From contig CAZBRS010000017.1 of assembly GCA_964494475.1 (NCBI GenBank), positions 28,936 to 92,935 on the forward strand: a DNA stretch of 64,000 bases, written 5' to 3'. Within the stretch, counting starts at the first letter, position 1, and every line of letters starts with the position of its first letter. This document shows, in pieces, positions 51,668-60,051 of the stretch. Under the pieces are notes generated by a model that saw only the letters and a list, made by a program, of their open reading frames with translations, made no database searches and was not told the origin of the DNA. The translations under genes were made by a program, and so were the position numbers. This DNA comes from CAZBRS01 sp964494475. Lineage in GTDB: Bacteria > Myxococcota_A > UBA9042 > CAZBRS01.

Positions 51668-53128
51668 ATGCGGGTGCTCGGGGCCCTGGCCGTCGCGTTC
51701 GTGGGGCTCTCCACGTGGGGTGCGAGGGCGGCTCCGCTGCTCGAGACCGTGGGAGCCTCCTTCTCGACCAATCCCTTCCTCGGCATGCTCGAGCCCGCGA
51801 GCTCCGCGGCCACCTACTTCAACCCGGCGTTGCTCCCGTGGGTCGACGACGGGGTCTCGGCCGGGCTGCTCTTCCTCGCCCAGCGCGTCACCGTCGACTA
51901 TCACGCGCGGGACGCCGCCGTCGACGTGCCGGCCTCGGTCTACGACGCCCGGCGGTTGCTGGCCGACGGCACGACGGCGGCGCTCGAGCTGCGGCCGCTG
52001 CCCACCGATCGGCTGCCGAAGGGTCGAGGCGCCGCCGGGGGTACCGACGACCGCGCGTACATGGGCTTCGGCACGGTCAAGCGCTTCCTGGCGGCGCGCC
52101 TGGCCGTGGCGTTTCACGCCTTGCTGCCCGTGACCGAGGTCCAGGCCCAGCGGCCCTTCTTCGTCGACGAGCGCGAGCAGTACTTCTCGAACTCCCTGCA
52201 GCCCGAACTGCTCGGAGACCGCACCGAGGGGGGCGCCTTCGTGCTGGCCCTGGCCGGTCGGCCCCTGCCGTGGCTGGGCCTGGGCGCCGGCCTCACGGTC
52301 GACAACCGCTCGACCGTCCGGACCACCCTGTACATGCCCGAGGCGTCGGACCAGGCGTCGACGTTGTCGAACACCGAGGTGGTGGTGCGCTCGTCGGTCG
52401 TTCCGCACTTCGGGCTGGCCCTCCGGCCGTGGGCCGGCCTGCGCCTGGCGGCCACGTGCCACGTGGGCTCCCGGAGCGACGTCGACACGACCAGCGTGCT
52501 GCGCTTCTGGACGTACCCCTACCCCGAGGGCGCCGACTCGCTCACCCACAGCTACACCGACGTGCAGCGCTTCGAGCCCCTGCGGGTCGGCTTCGGCGCA
52601 GGCTGGGAGAGCGACCGCGACCAGTCGGTCGCGTGGTCGGCCGGGCTGGTGGGGCGCTGGGCGCGCTGGTCCACGTACCTCGACCGGCATGGCGCCGCGC
52701 CCCTCGAGGCCTGGGCCGACACCGTGTCGCTCGCCGGGGGAGGCAGCGTCGTGTGGGCCGACCAGCGCTTCGGGCTCGACGTGGCCTTCGTGCCCTCGCC
52801 CGTGCCGCCGCAGGAGGGGCGCACCAACTACGTCGACACCGCGCGGTTGGGCACGGGCTTCGGCTGGGAGGGCACGTTCCGAGCGCGCGGCCTGTCGTTC
52901 ACGGTCGGCGTGCACGGCCAGGTCCAGCGCCTTCTCCCGCGCAGCGAGACCAAGCGCGCCGACGCCGCCCACCCCGTGCCCGACGAGTTCCCCGAGTCGG
53001 TCGACGTGGTCAGCGGGCAGGTCCTGGCCGACGCCGCGGGCCTGCAGACGAACAATCCGGGCTACCCCGGCTACGACGTCTCCGGCTGGCTGGTGGGCGT
53101 CGGGGCCGTCGCGACGTTGAAGTTCTAG
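51668..53128 (+). CDS. FadL/OmpP1-type outer-membrane transport protein
   Basis: The 486-residue product has a signal peptide (cleavage near ARAAP) and an N-terminal ASSAATYFNPALLPWV segment like the FadL/TodX hatch motif. Multiple amphipathic strands follow, and the C-terminus is VGAVATLKF, ending in Phe as barrel proteins do. FadL homologues pass hydrophobic compounds through the outer membrane. AGGAG is 6 bases from the ATG. The gene ends just before the third false gap; the duplicated 55-base end holds a second copy of its stop. After collapse, the lipoprotein gene follows within 20 bases, so they form an operon. Confidence 0.7.
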   Translation: MRVLGALAVAFVGLSTWGARAAPLLETVGASFSTNPFLGMLEPASSAATYFNPALLPWVDDGVSAGLLFLAQRVTVDYHARDAAVDVPASVYDARRLLADGTTAALELRPLPTDRLPKGRGAAGGTDDRAYMGFGTVKRFLAARLAVAFHALLPVTEVQAQRPFFVDEREQYFSNSLQPELLGDRTEGGAFVLALAGRPLPWLGLGAGLTVDNRSTVRTTLYMPEASDQASTLSNTEVVVRSSVVPHFGLALRPWAGLRLAATCHVGSRSDVDTTSVLRFWTYPYPEGADSLTHSYTDVQRFEPLRVGFGAGWESDRDQSVAWSAGLVGRWARWSTYLDRHGAAPLEAWADTVSLAGGGSVVWADQRFGLDVAFVPSPVPPQEGRTNYVDTARLGTGFGWEGTFRARGLSFTVGVHGQVQRLLPRSETKRADAAHPVPDEFPESVDVVSGQVLADAAGLQTNNPGYPGYDVSGWLVGVGAVATLKF

Positions 53129-53283
53129 NNNNNNNNNNNNNNNNNNNNNNNNNNNNNNNNNNNNNNNNNNNNNNNNNNNNNNNNNNNNNNNNNNNNNNNN
53201 NNNNNNNNNNNNNNNNNNNNNNNNNNNNCGACGTCTCCGGCTGGCTGGTGGGCGTCGGGGCCGTCGCGACGTTGAAGTTCTAG
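53074..53283. repeat. False assembly gap: 100 N between identical 55-base flanks
   Basis: Bases 53074-53128 repeat exactly at 53229-53283 around 100 N (53129-53228). Both copies contain the 3' end and TAG of the FadL-like gene, so the gene is complete and the second copy is redundant. Confidence 0.93.
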
Positions 53284-53303
53284 TGTCGATACCAGGAGGA
53301 CCC

Positions 53304-54170
53304 ATGCGCACCCTGCCCCTGCTCGCTGCCTCCCTGTTCCTGCTGGGAGCGTGTGCCTCCGCCGGGGGCGACGACGACGACGCGAAGAACGTGCCCCCGG
53401 ACGTGTCCGCCTCCAGCGACGCCGCCGATCTTGGAACGCCCCCGGCCGACGCCCCGACCGCGGAGTCGTCGGCGCCCGAGACCCTGGCGGGGCTCGATCT
53501 TTCGGGCACCTGGGCCCAACTCGACGTGCGCTCGGCGCTGGCCACGGTGCCCCTGGCCGGCCAGGTGACGCGGTCGACCACGTCGCTCTTCCGGGCCGAG
53601 CTGGTCCAGGCGGGCGCCGAGGTCGCGGTCACGTTGCAGCTCTGCGCGCTCTCGTCCGACAGCGGCACCGACCTGGTGCAGACGGTCTTCCCCGACGCGC
53701 TGGTCGCCTCGATCGGGCCCCAGTCGTTCACGGCCGGGCTCGCCGAGCAGGGGGGCGGCGTGCGCTACCTGGAGCCCCGGCACGTCGACGTGAGGGGTTG
53801 CCACCTGGTCGACGAGGAGAACGACGCGCTGCCCGTCACGCCCGACGATCCCCGCGTGTACGACCAGGACGGCGACGGCCGGCCCGGCCTCACGGTGCGC
53901 ATCGTCGGGGTCGTGAACGGTGAGGTCTACGTGGTGCAGCGCCTGGCCACGCGCGCCACCGGCGCGGTGCTCTCGGCCGACCGGCTCGAGGGGCTCGTCG
54001 AGTGGAGCGATGAGCAGCAGCACCTGGGCACCGACAACCAGCTGTTGAAGGATCCCACGCCCTCCAGCCCCGACCCGCAGGTCGAGCACAGCTACTTCCG
54101 CATGGTGCGCCTTCCCGCCGGCGATGATTGCGCGGCGATCGTCGCCCGCCGCGACCAGCTGTTCCCGTGA
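53304..54170 (+). CDS. Lipoprotein of unknown function with a calcium-loop-like motif
   Basis: The 288-residue product has a lipoprotein signal (LLGAC) and an Asp/Ala/Pro linker to about residue 65. A beta-rich domain follows, containing DQDGDGRPGL near residue 200, a sequence like the Asp-rich calcium loops of EF-hands or dockerins. AGGAGG precedes the ATG. It follows the FadL-like barrel in one operon once the false gap is removed and may be its periplasmic partner. Its TGA abuts the stop of the BLUF gene (TGATCA). No family recognised. Confidence 0.68.
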   Translation: MRTLPLLAASLFLLGACASAGGDDDDAKNVPPDVSASSDAADLGTPPADAPTAESSAPETLAGLDLSGTWAQLDVRSALATVPLAGQVTRSTTSLFRAELVQAGAEVAVTLQLCALSSDSGTDLVQTVFPDALVASIGPQSFTAGLAEQGGGVRYLEPRHVDVRGCHLVDEENDALPVTPDDPRVYDQDGDGRPGLTVRIVGVVNGEVYVVQRLATRATGAVLSADRLEGLVEWSDEQQHLGTDNQLLKDPTPSSPDPQVEHSYFRMVRLPAGDDCAAIVARRDQLFP

Positions 54171-54596
54171 TCAGTACTGGGTGAGCTCGCGCCAGATGCC
54201 GCGCTCGAGGGTGCTGGTCAGCAGGTCGACGATCTCGCGCTGCTGCACGACGGCCGCCAGCATGGTGCGCAAGGGCTCGAGCCGCAGCTCGGTGCCCTTG
54301 TCGAGGTCGATGACCGGCATGTACCAGTCCGGGAAGAGGCGCTCTTGCACGTGTTGCTGCACGCTCAGCATCAGCACGTCGGTGTGGCGGTCGTCGGCCA
54401 CGATGCGATCGTACATCTCGTCGACCACCGCGGACGGCCCCTCGAGCACCTGCAGGAACATGCGTCCCGAGGTGACGAGCACGCCGGTCAGGTCGAGCCT
54501 GGTGTTGTTGCGCGAGGCCTCGGCGCCCAGCTGTTCGAGCTCGAGGGTCGACAGCGGGCGGGCAAAACGGCTCACGTACTTGATGCGCTTCAGCAT
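54171..54596 (-). CDS. BLUF-domain blue-light sensor
   Basis: The 141-residue protein is a single BLUF domain. The flavin-contacting residues are in place: Y7 (KYVSR), N31 (RNNTRLDLTG), Q49 (FLQVLEG), with W91 and M93 (FPDWYM) near the chromophore. The photoreaction depends on the Tyr-Gln pair. About 40 residues of helix follow, with no fused output domain, as in short BLUF proteins that act by binding partners. The start at 54596 is preceded by GGGAGG at a 4-base spacing. It converges with the lipoprotein gene without any gap. The partner is unknown; the Ser/Thr kinase gene is divergent from it. Confidence 0.9.
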   Translation of the reverse strand: MLKRIKYVSRFARPLSTLELEQLGAEASRNNTRLDLTGVLVTSGRMFLQVLEGPSAVVDEMYDRIVADDRHTDVLMLSVQQHVQERLFPDWYMPVIDLDKGTELRLEPLRTMLAAVVQQREIVDLLTSTLERGIWRELTQY

Positions 54597-54665
54597 GGGG
54601 CCTCCCGGGGTGCTTTCGTTCACTCGGAAAAAACACTAGCCATCCCGCCGCGATTGTCCAGCCCC

Positions 54666-54693
54666 TTGCCGCCGCCCGGGCGTCGGCTATCCT
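54666..54693 (+). promoter_or_regulatory. Candidate promoter for the Ser/Thr kinase gene
   Basis: TTGCCG (54666-54671) and TATCCT (54688-54693) are 16 bases apart, 38 bases before the GTG start. The same TATCCT -10 and 16-base spacing occur at 12904-12931. Confidence 0.45.
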
Positions 54694-54731
54694 GAAGATC
54701 AACCTGGAGGCAGCGAAACGGGAGGTGCTCC

Positions 54732-56153
54732 GTGACGTTTTCTTCCCGCGAAGGGGTGTGCCCCCACTGTGAGCGCGCGGGTCCGGTCGGCGACCTGTGC
54801 GCCGAGCCGGCCTGCGAGCGGCGGGGGTACCACTTCGTGCCCGCCGAGCACGCCGCGGCCCAGCCCGCGGGGGGCGATCCCCTGATCGGCCGGCTGGTCG
54901 ACGACGCGCTGGTGGTGGCGCGCCTGGGGCAGGGCGGCTTCGGGCGTGTCTACCTGGCGCTGCAACTGCCGGTCTTCATGAAGGTGGCGCTCAAGCTGCT
55001 CGACAGCGGCGTGCTCGGCGACGAGCGCCGCGAGATCGCGCTGCGCACCTTCGAGGCCGAGGCCCGGGCGCTGGCGGCGCTCAGCCACCCCAACCTCGTG
55101 CGGCTGCTGCGCTACGGCCTGTTCGACGACGTGCCCTACCTGGCGCTCGAGTTCGTCGACGGGGCGCGCACCCTCGACGACGAGATCGACGACCGGATCG
55201 CGGCCGGGCGGGGCTTCAGCGTCGACGAGGTGCGCGCGCTGGTCGACCAGGCGCTCGACGGCCTGGCGGCAGCGCACGCCGCGCAGCTCGTCCACCGCGA
55301 CGTGAAGCCGGCCAACATCATGCTGCAGCAGGTTCCCGGCCACCCTCGCCTGGTGCGCCTGCTCGACTTCGGCCTGGCCAAGGACGTCTCGGCGGGCGGC
55401 GACACCGACTTCCTCACGGGCACGCCGGAGTTCATGGCGCCCGAGCAGATCGATCAGCGGGGCATCGGGCCCTGGACCGACCTGTACGCGCTGGCCGTGA
55501 TCGCGTTCGAGCTGCTGTCGGGCCGAAAGCCCTTCACGGGCACGACCTACGAACAGATCTTCTACCAGAAGATCGATCGCAAGCGGGATCCTGCCGAGAG
55601 CCTCGTCGTCGAGGGCGCGCCGCCCGCGTGGATCGAGTTCTTTCGCCGGGCCCTCGCGCGGGAGCCCTCCGAACGCTTCGCCGACACCGAGTCCTTCCGG
55701 GCCGCGTTCCATCAGGCGCTCGTGGCAGGCGCGGCGCTCTCCGCGCCCGGAGACGCCGCGACCGATCTCTCGGCCCTGGTCGATCGGACCTCGCACACCG
55801 ATGTCGGGGCGCCGAGGGCCCGGCGGTCGCCCGAGCAGCATCGGCTCGAGCTCGAGCAGGCGCGCAGTTCGGCCTTCCGGCGCTGGTTGGCTGAAGAGGG
55901 GCAGCGTCTGCAGGCGCCGAAGCCCGCTCCCGAACGTGGGTTGCGTCCCGGGGCAGAGCCGCCGGCGTGGGACGCGCGCAATCCGCTGTTCGGCAAGAAG
56001 GGCGAGCCCCCGTGGGAGCAGACGGCGCGCCGACTCTCGGGGCAGGGCCGCACCCGCCGTTTTGCGCGCCGGCGTCGGCTGCTGGTGGTCGTTGGAGGGC
56101 TGGTCGCAGCCGCCGCCGCTGCCGGCGCCTGGCTCTGGTGGACCGGCACGTGA
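54732..56153 (+). CDS. Membrane-anchored Ser/Thr protein kinase with zinc-ribbon N-terminus
   Basis: The 473-residue kinase has C10, C13, C23 and C28, a likely zinc ribbon. A protein kinase domain (about 55-325) carries RLGQGGFGRVYLA, Lys88 in VALKLL, HRDVKPANIM, LDFGLAKD and a TPEFMAPEQ activation segment. A Pro/Arg-rich linker follows, with one transmembrane segment near the C-terminus (about 447-467). The GTG start follows GGAGG at a 6-base spacing. Such kinases are abundant in myxobacteria. The usual extracellular sensor domain is nearly absent: only a few residues follow the membrane segment. Substrates unknown. Confidence 0.9.
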   Translation: MTFSSREGVCPHCERAGPVGDLCAEPACERRGYHFVPAEHAAAQPAGGDPLIGRLVDDALVVARLGQGGFGRVYLALQLPVFMKVALKLLDSGVLGDERREIALRTFEAEARALAALSHPNLVRLLRYGLFDDVPYLALEFVDGARTLDDEIDDRIAAGRGFSVDEVRALVDQALDGLAAAHAAQLVHRDVKPANIMLQQVPGHPRLVRLLDFGLAKDVSAGGDTDFLTGTPEFMAPEQIDQRGIGPWTDLYALAVIAFELLSGRKPFTGTTYEQIFYQKIDRKRDPAESLVVEGAPPAWIEFFRRALAREPSERFADTESFRAAFHQALVAGAALSAPGDAATDLSALVDRTSHTDVGAPRARRSPEQHRLELEQARSSAFRRWLAEEGQRLQAPKPAPERGLRPGAEPPAWDARNPLFGKKGEPPWEQTARRLSGQGRTRRFARRRRLLVVVGGLVAAAAAAGAWLWWTGT

Positions 56154-56181
56154 GGGGCGCCCCCCGGGGGGCGGAGGGTGG

Positions 56182-57318
56182 CTACAGCTTGAACACCACG
56201 TCGATCTGGGCGCGGTGGTAGCCCTTGCCGTCGTCCACGCCCTTGTCGTTGAAGAAGTACGACGCGCCGAGCTGCACGTGCTTGGCGAGCACGAAGTCCA
56301 CGCCTGCCTCGTGCCCCTCGCCGTCGGTGCCGCCGCCTCGGAAGTCCGAGTCCGTGAAGGCGCCGAGCACGGCGTCCTTTTCGAGCACGCGGAAGTTGTA
56401 GCGCACCTCGAACGAGAGGGGCTCCTTGGCCTTGCCGAGCACCACCCCCGCGAGCCAGCCCAGGCCGTCGTCGGCGGGGTCGAGGTTCTTCACCACGTCG
56501 GCGATCGCCGTGACGGGGAAGCCCAGGATCTTGCCGCCGATCTCGGCGAAGCCCTCGACCAGATCGTAGTCGTTCAGGTACGTGACGTTGTCGGGGTCGG
56601 TGGCGTCGACGCTGTTGCCGAAGCCCTTTGTCTTGTCGAAGTAGGCCACGGCGCCCTGCGTTTCTGTGTAGTCGAAGTAGCTGCCGCCGACCGTGAACCA
56701 CAGCGTGCCCCCGAGCAGGGAGGCGCGCAGGCCCGCCTGGGCTCCGAGCAGCAGCGCGTCCCTGGCCTTGTCGCGCTCGTCGATGAACGAGACGCCGGTC
56801 GTGACGAAGGGCTCGACGCCGTCGAAGGCGTGGGCCCACGACAGGGCCGCGCCCTCGGGGTTCAGGTCGTGGTCCCAGATTAGCTCGGCCTTGCCGGGGG
56901 CGAAGAAGGGGTTCTTCATGCGCCCCAGCAGCACGTGCAGGCCCGAGCCCCAGCCCGGGTGCCAGTCGGCGTAGGCCAGGTCGAGCCACACGGGCTTCTT
57001 GGCGAAGGCGCCGCTGAGGGTCTGGTTGGTCGAGACCGGGTCGCCGTCGTTGCCGGTCGCGAGGCCCACGACGAGGTCGACGTCGGGGGGCAGCGCGATC
57101 TGGAGGCCGAGGCGCGCCCGGATGCGCTCGCGGTTGCGCATCGTCATCCCCTCGCCGTCGATGATCTCGTGGCGAAAGCGGAAGTCGGCCCTCGGGGTGA
57201 ACGCCGACACCCGGCCCGGCAGGGGGGTGGAAGGCGCCGTCGGTTCAGCAGCCCGCGCGTGAACCGCGAGGAAGAGGACGCCGACACCCAGGAGCGTGAG
57301 GGTACAGGAAGGGCGCAT
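56182..57318 (-). CDS. Putative porin behind a Pho-box-like array
   Basis: The 378-residue product has a signal peptide (cleavage near ARAAEP) and resembles the Porin_5/putative porin group. It has FRFRHEIIDGEGM..RNRERIRARLGL near the N-terminus, LDLAYADWHP and LLGRMKNPF. Aromatic strand ends follow, and the chain ends VVFKL. It has GAGGAG before the ATG. Its promoter carries one of the best Pho-like arrays, directly behind phoR, so it probably supplies phosphate or phosphate esters under starvation. It is unlike the porin of the pst operon in sequence. Confidence 0.72.
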   Translation of the reverse strand: MRPSCTLTLLGVGVLFLAVHARAAEPTAPSTPLPGRVSAFTPRADFRFRHEIIDGEGMTMRNRERIRARLGLQIALPPDVDLVVGLATGNDGDPVSTNQTLSGAFAKKPVWLDLAYADWHPGWGSGLHVLLGRMKNPFFAPGKAELIWDHDLNPEGAALSWAHAFDGVEPFVTTGVSFIDERDKARDALLLGAQAGLRASLLGGTLWFTVGGSYFDYTETQGAVAYFDKTKGFGNSVDATDPDNVTYLNDYDLVEGFAEIGGKILGFPVTAIADVVKNLDPADDGLGWLAGVVLGKAKEPLSFEVRYNFRVLEKDAVLGAFTDSDFRGGGTDGEGHEAGVDFVLAKHVQLGASYFFNDKGVDDGKGYHRAQIDVVFKL

Positions 57319-57366
57319 CGTGCTCCTCGATTCACGTGGTCTCTGCCGCGAAGATACACTCCCGTC

Positions 57367-57406
57367 ACGTGAGGCTTCGGTGAACGTGCCGTGAGATTTC
57401 GGTTAG
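57367..57406 (-). promoter_or_regulatory. Pho-box-like array upstream of the porin
   Basis: On the minus strand the heptamers are CTAACCG (57406-57400), CTCACGG (57395-57389), TTCACCG (57384-57378) and CTCACGT (57373-57367), at an exact 11-base period. TATCTT, a good -10, begins 10 bases further on (57356-57351). The array overlaps the phoR stop codon. This is the cleanest of the five arrays. Confidence 0.75.
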
Positions 57407-59208
57407 CTCGGGGGGACGGGTCGGATCGCGAGCACGAGCGTGAAGCGGCTGCCCTTGCCCGGCGTGCTCTGCACTTCGACGCGGCCTCCGTGGGCCAGGG
57501 CGATGTGCTTGACGATGGCGAGGCCGAGGCCCGTGCCTCCGAGTTGGCGGCTGCGGCCCTTGTCGACGCGGTAGAAGCGCTCGAAGATGCGCGGCAGGTG
57601 CTCGGCCGAGATGCCGGGGCCCTGGTCGGTCACGTGGAGCCAGGCTTCGCCGCCGCGCGCCTCGAGGGTCAGGGTGGTCAGGGTGCCGGCGTCGCTGTAC
57701 TTCACCGCGTTGTCGAGCAGGTTCACGAGCGCCTGCACCAGGAGCGTGCGGTTCACCGGCGCCACCACGTCGGGGCCGGCCGTCAGCGCGAGCGTGACGC
57801 CCTTCTCGCGGGCGGCCGCTTCGCAGGTGGCGAGGGCCTCCTCGGCCAGGGCGCGCAGCGACGCGACCTCCGAGGGGACCACGCCCCGGGGGTCCTGCTC
57901 GACCCGCGAGAGCGCGAGCAGGTCTTCGAGCAGGGCCTCGAGCCGGTCCGCCTGGGCCTGTACGATGCCGAGGAAGCGCTCGGTCGCCTCCGGATCGTGC
58001 CGGGCGTGATCCTGCAACGTCTCGACCGAACCCTTGATGGCCGTGACCGGGGTGCGCAGCTCGTGCGACACGTTGGCCACGAAGTCGCGCCGGACACGCT
58101 CGAGGCGGCGCGTTCGCGTCACGTCGTGCAACACCAGCACGACCCCCTGCCGAACGTCGCCGGTGTTCGGCAACGACGTGCCGTGCACCTCGAGGGTGCG
58201 CTCGTCGGCGCCGTCGCGCAGCAGCAGTTCGCCTTCGCGCGGGGCCCCCGCGGCCACGATGTCGGCCACCAGGCGGTCGAGCTCGGGGTGCCGCAGCACC
58301 TCCTGCAGCGTGCGGCCCGTGACCTGCTCGGCCGTGAGGCCCAGCAGGCCGAGGCCCGCGGAGTTGACGCGCAGCACGTGCAGGGAGGCGTCGACCACCA
58401 GCACGCCCTCGACCATGCCCTCGAGCACGGCCTCGAGCTCGTCGCGCTGGTGGTGGATGGTCGCGAGGCGCTCGCCGAGCTGCTCGGCCATGCGGTTCAT
58501 GGCGCTCGCCAGGTCGCTCACCTCGCGCGAGCCGCCCCCCGTGATGCGGTGCGACAACGTGCCCTCGGCGAACGTGAGGGCGCCCTGCGTCAGGTCCTCG
58601 ATGGGCCGCGTGAACGCCCGGGCCACCAACAGGCCCAGGGCCGCCGCCAGCAGGCCGGCGAACAGGCCCACCAGCGCCACGTGTCGAAGCGTGTCGCGGA
58701 GGGTCTCGGCCAGGGTCGTGAGCGGCAGCGCGGTGCGGATCACGGCGTCGGGGCTCGGTCCGGCCTCGGCGTTCGGTAAGGCCTCGGGCAGGCGCACGGC
58801 CACGTAGAGCATGTCGCGCCCGAGCGTGGGGCTGTAGCGCAGGGCCTGGCCCACGCCCCTGGCCAGCGCGGCGCGGATCTCGGGGCGGTCGGAGTGATCG
58901 GCCATGGCTTCGGGCGCCTGGTCCGAGTCGGCCAGCACGCGACCGCCCGGATGGATCACCGTGATGCGCGTGCGCACCGAGCCCCCCAGCTCGCGGACGA
59001 ACGCCTCGAGCGCCGCGGGCTCGTCGGCCAGCCGGGGCTGGACCAGGCGCTCCACCAGCCGTGCCTTGTCGAGCAGGACCTCGCCGGTCTGGCGCTCGTG
59101 CAGCTCGCGGATGGCCGACACCGCGTAGACCGTCACCGACGAGAGGGCGATCAGCGTGACGGCCAGCGAGTACGGGAAGATCTGGGTCCGCAGGCGGGGC
59201 GGTCGCAA
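57403..59208 (-). CDS. phoR: Phosphate-regulon-type sensor histidine kinase PhoR
   Basis: The 601-residue kinase has membrane segments at 10-32 and 177-197 enclosing an extracytoplasmic sensor, a HAMP linker (198-250) and a PAS domain (about 256-365). Next is HisKA with H382 in NVSHELRTP, then HATPase_c with LVNLLDNAVKYS, DQGPGIS and GTGLGLAIVKH. The PAS plus HAMP layout and FERFYRVDKGRS are typical of PhoR. The start is TTG 59208 with AGGAG at a 7-base spacing, 4 bases after the phoB stop. The larger periplasmic domain is like PhoR of Gram-positives and deltaproteobacteria rather than E. coli. Confidence 0.88.
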   Translation of the reverse strand: MRPPRLRTQIFPYSLAVTLIALSSVTVYAVSAIRELHERQTGEVLLDKARLVERLVQPRLADEPAALEAFVRELGGSVRTRITVIHPGGRVLADSDQAPEAMADHSDRPEIRAALARGVGQALRYSPTLGRDMLYVAVRLPEALPNAEAGPSPDAVIRTALPLTTLAETLRDTLRHVALVGLFAGLLAAALGLLVARAFTRPIEDLTQGALTFAEGTLSHRITGGGSREVSDLASAMNRMAEQLGERLATIHHQRDELEAVLEGMVEGVLVVDASLHVLRVNSAGLGLLGLTAEQVTGRTLQEVLRHPELDRLVADIVAAGAPREGELLLRDGADERTLEVHGTSLPNTGDVRQGVVLVLHDVTRTRRLERVRRDFVANVSHELRTPVTAIKGSVETLQDHARHDPEATERFLGIVQAQADRLEALLEDLLALSRVEQDPRGVVPSEVASLRALAEEALATCEAAAREKGVTLALTAGPDVVAPVNRTLLVQALVNLLDNAVKYSDAGTLTTLTLEARGGEAWLHVTDQGPGISAEHLPRIFERFYRVDKGRSRQLGGTGLGLAIVKHIALAHGGRVEVQSTPGKGSRFTLVLAIRPVPPS

Positions 59209-59212
59209 GGGG

Positions 59213-59899
59213 TCACTCCTTGAAGCGGTAGCCGACGCCGCGCACGGTCTCGACCAGGGCCCCGGCCGGCCCCAGCTTCTTGCGCAGGCTGACCACCTGC
59301 ACGTCGATGGAGCGGTCGGTCACGGGGTAGTCGTCGCCGTGCACGGCCGAGATGATCTGGTCGCGCGTGAAGACCCAGCCCGGTCGGCGCGCCAGGAAGT
59401 GGAGGATGCGCAGCTCGGTGGCGGTGAGCTGCACGGGCTGGCCCTCGACCAGCACCTCGTGCCGGCCCGGGTTCACGACCACGCCCAGGTGCGACACCGA
59501 CCCGTCGTCGGCCGCGGGCGCGGCGCCCTGCCGTCGCAGCACCGAGCGGAGGCGGGCCAGCAGCACCCGTGGGCTGAAGGGCTTGGTCACGTAGTCGTCG
59601 GCGCCCAGCTCGAGCCCCGCCACGATGTCGGCCTCCTCGCCCCGCGCCGTGAGCATCACCACGGGCACCCGGGCGGTGCGGGGGTCTTCCTTCAGCAGGC
59701 GGCAGACGCGCAGGCCGTCGATGCCGGGCAGCATGAGGTCGAGCAGCACGAGGTCGGGAGGGCTCCGCCGCGCCGCCTCCAGGCCCTCCTCGCCGCTCGC
59801 GCAGGGGGTGACCCGGAAGCCGTCCTTCGCGAGGTTGAAGGCCAGCAGTTCGAGGATGTTGGCCTCGTCCTCGACCACGATCACGTGAGGCTGCGACAT
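59213..59899 (-). CDS. phoB: Phosphate regulon response regulator PhoB
   Basis: The 228-residue regulator has a receiver (D54 in LLDLMLPG, VVMLTARGEE, GADDYVTKPFS) and a winged helix (SIDVQVVSLRKKLG, ETVRGVGYRF). It is followed after 4 bases by the kinase, so they form a two-component pair. I choose ATG 59899 with GGGAG; a GTG three codons upstream is possible. Its own upstream region has one CTCACGG heptamer (59911-59917) but no clear 11-base array. It is the probable activator of the five arrays. Confidence 0.9.
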   Translation of the reverse strand: MSQPHVIVVEDEANILELLAFNLAKDGFRVTPCASGEEGLEAARRSPPDLVLLDLMLPGIDGLRVCRLLKEDPRTARVPVVMLTARGEEADIVAGLELGADDYVTKPFSPRVLLARLRSVLRRQGAAPAADDGSVSHLGVVVNPGRHEVLVEGQPVQLTATELRILHFLARRPGWVFTRDQIISAVHGDDYPVTDRSIDVQVVSLRKKLGPAGALVETVRGVGYRFKE

Positions 59900-60051
59900 G
59901 CGATCCACTCCCGTGAGGTCATGCTAGGGGCAGGGCCCGAAAATCGCAAGCCGAGCTCTCGGGTCTAACGAAAAACTAGCGGGTGGCGTCCTGCCTTGAC
60001 GCCAGCGGTTGCTTTGCGCACGATCCACCCGAACGAGAGGATCGGGAGACC

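Noticed and set aside
59911..59928. Possible Pho array before phoB
   Set aside because: One CTCACGG heptamer is present, but its neighbours at 11-base steps do not match.
59965..59982. Two Pho-like heptamers (CTAACGA, CTAGCGG) 11 bases apart upstream of the AAA+ ATPase
   Set aside because: Only two copies, one weak, 70 bases from the start and no third or fourth repeat; insufficient to call.
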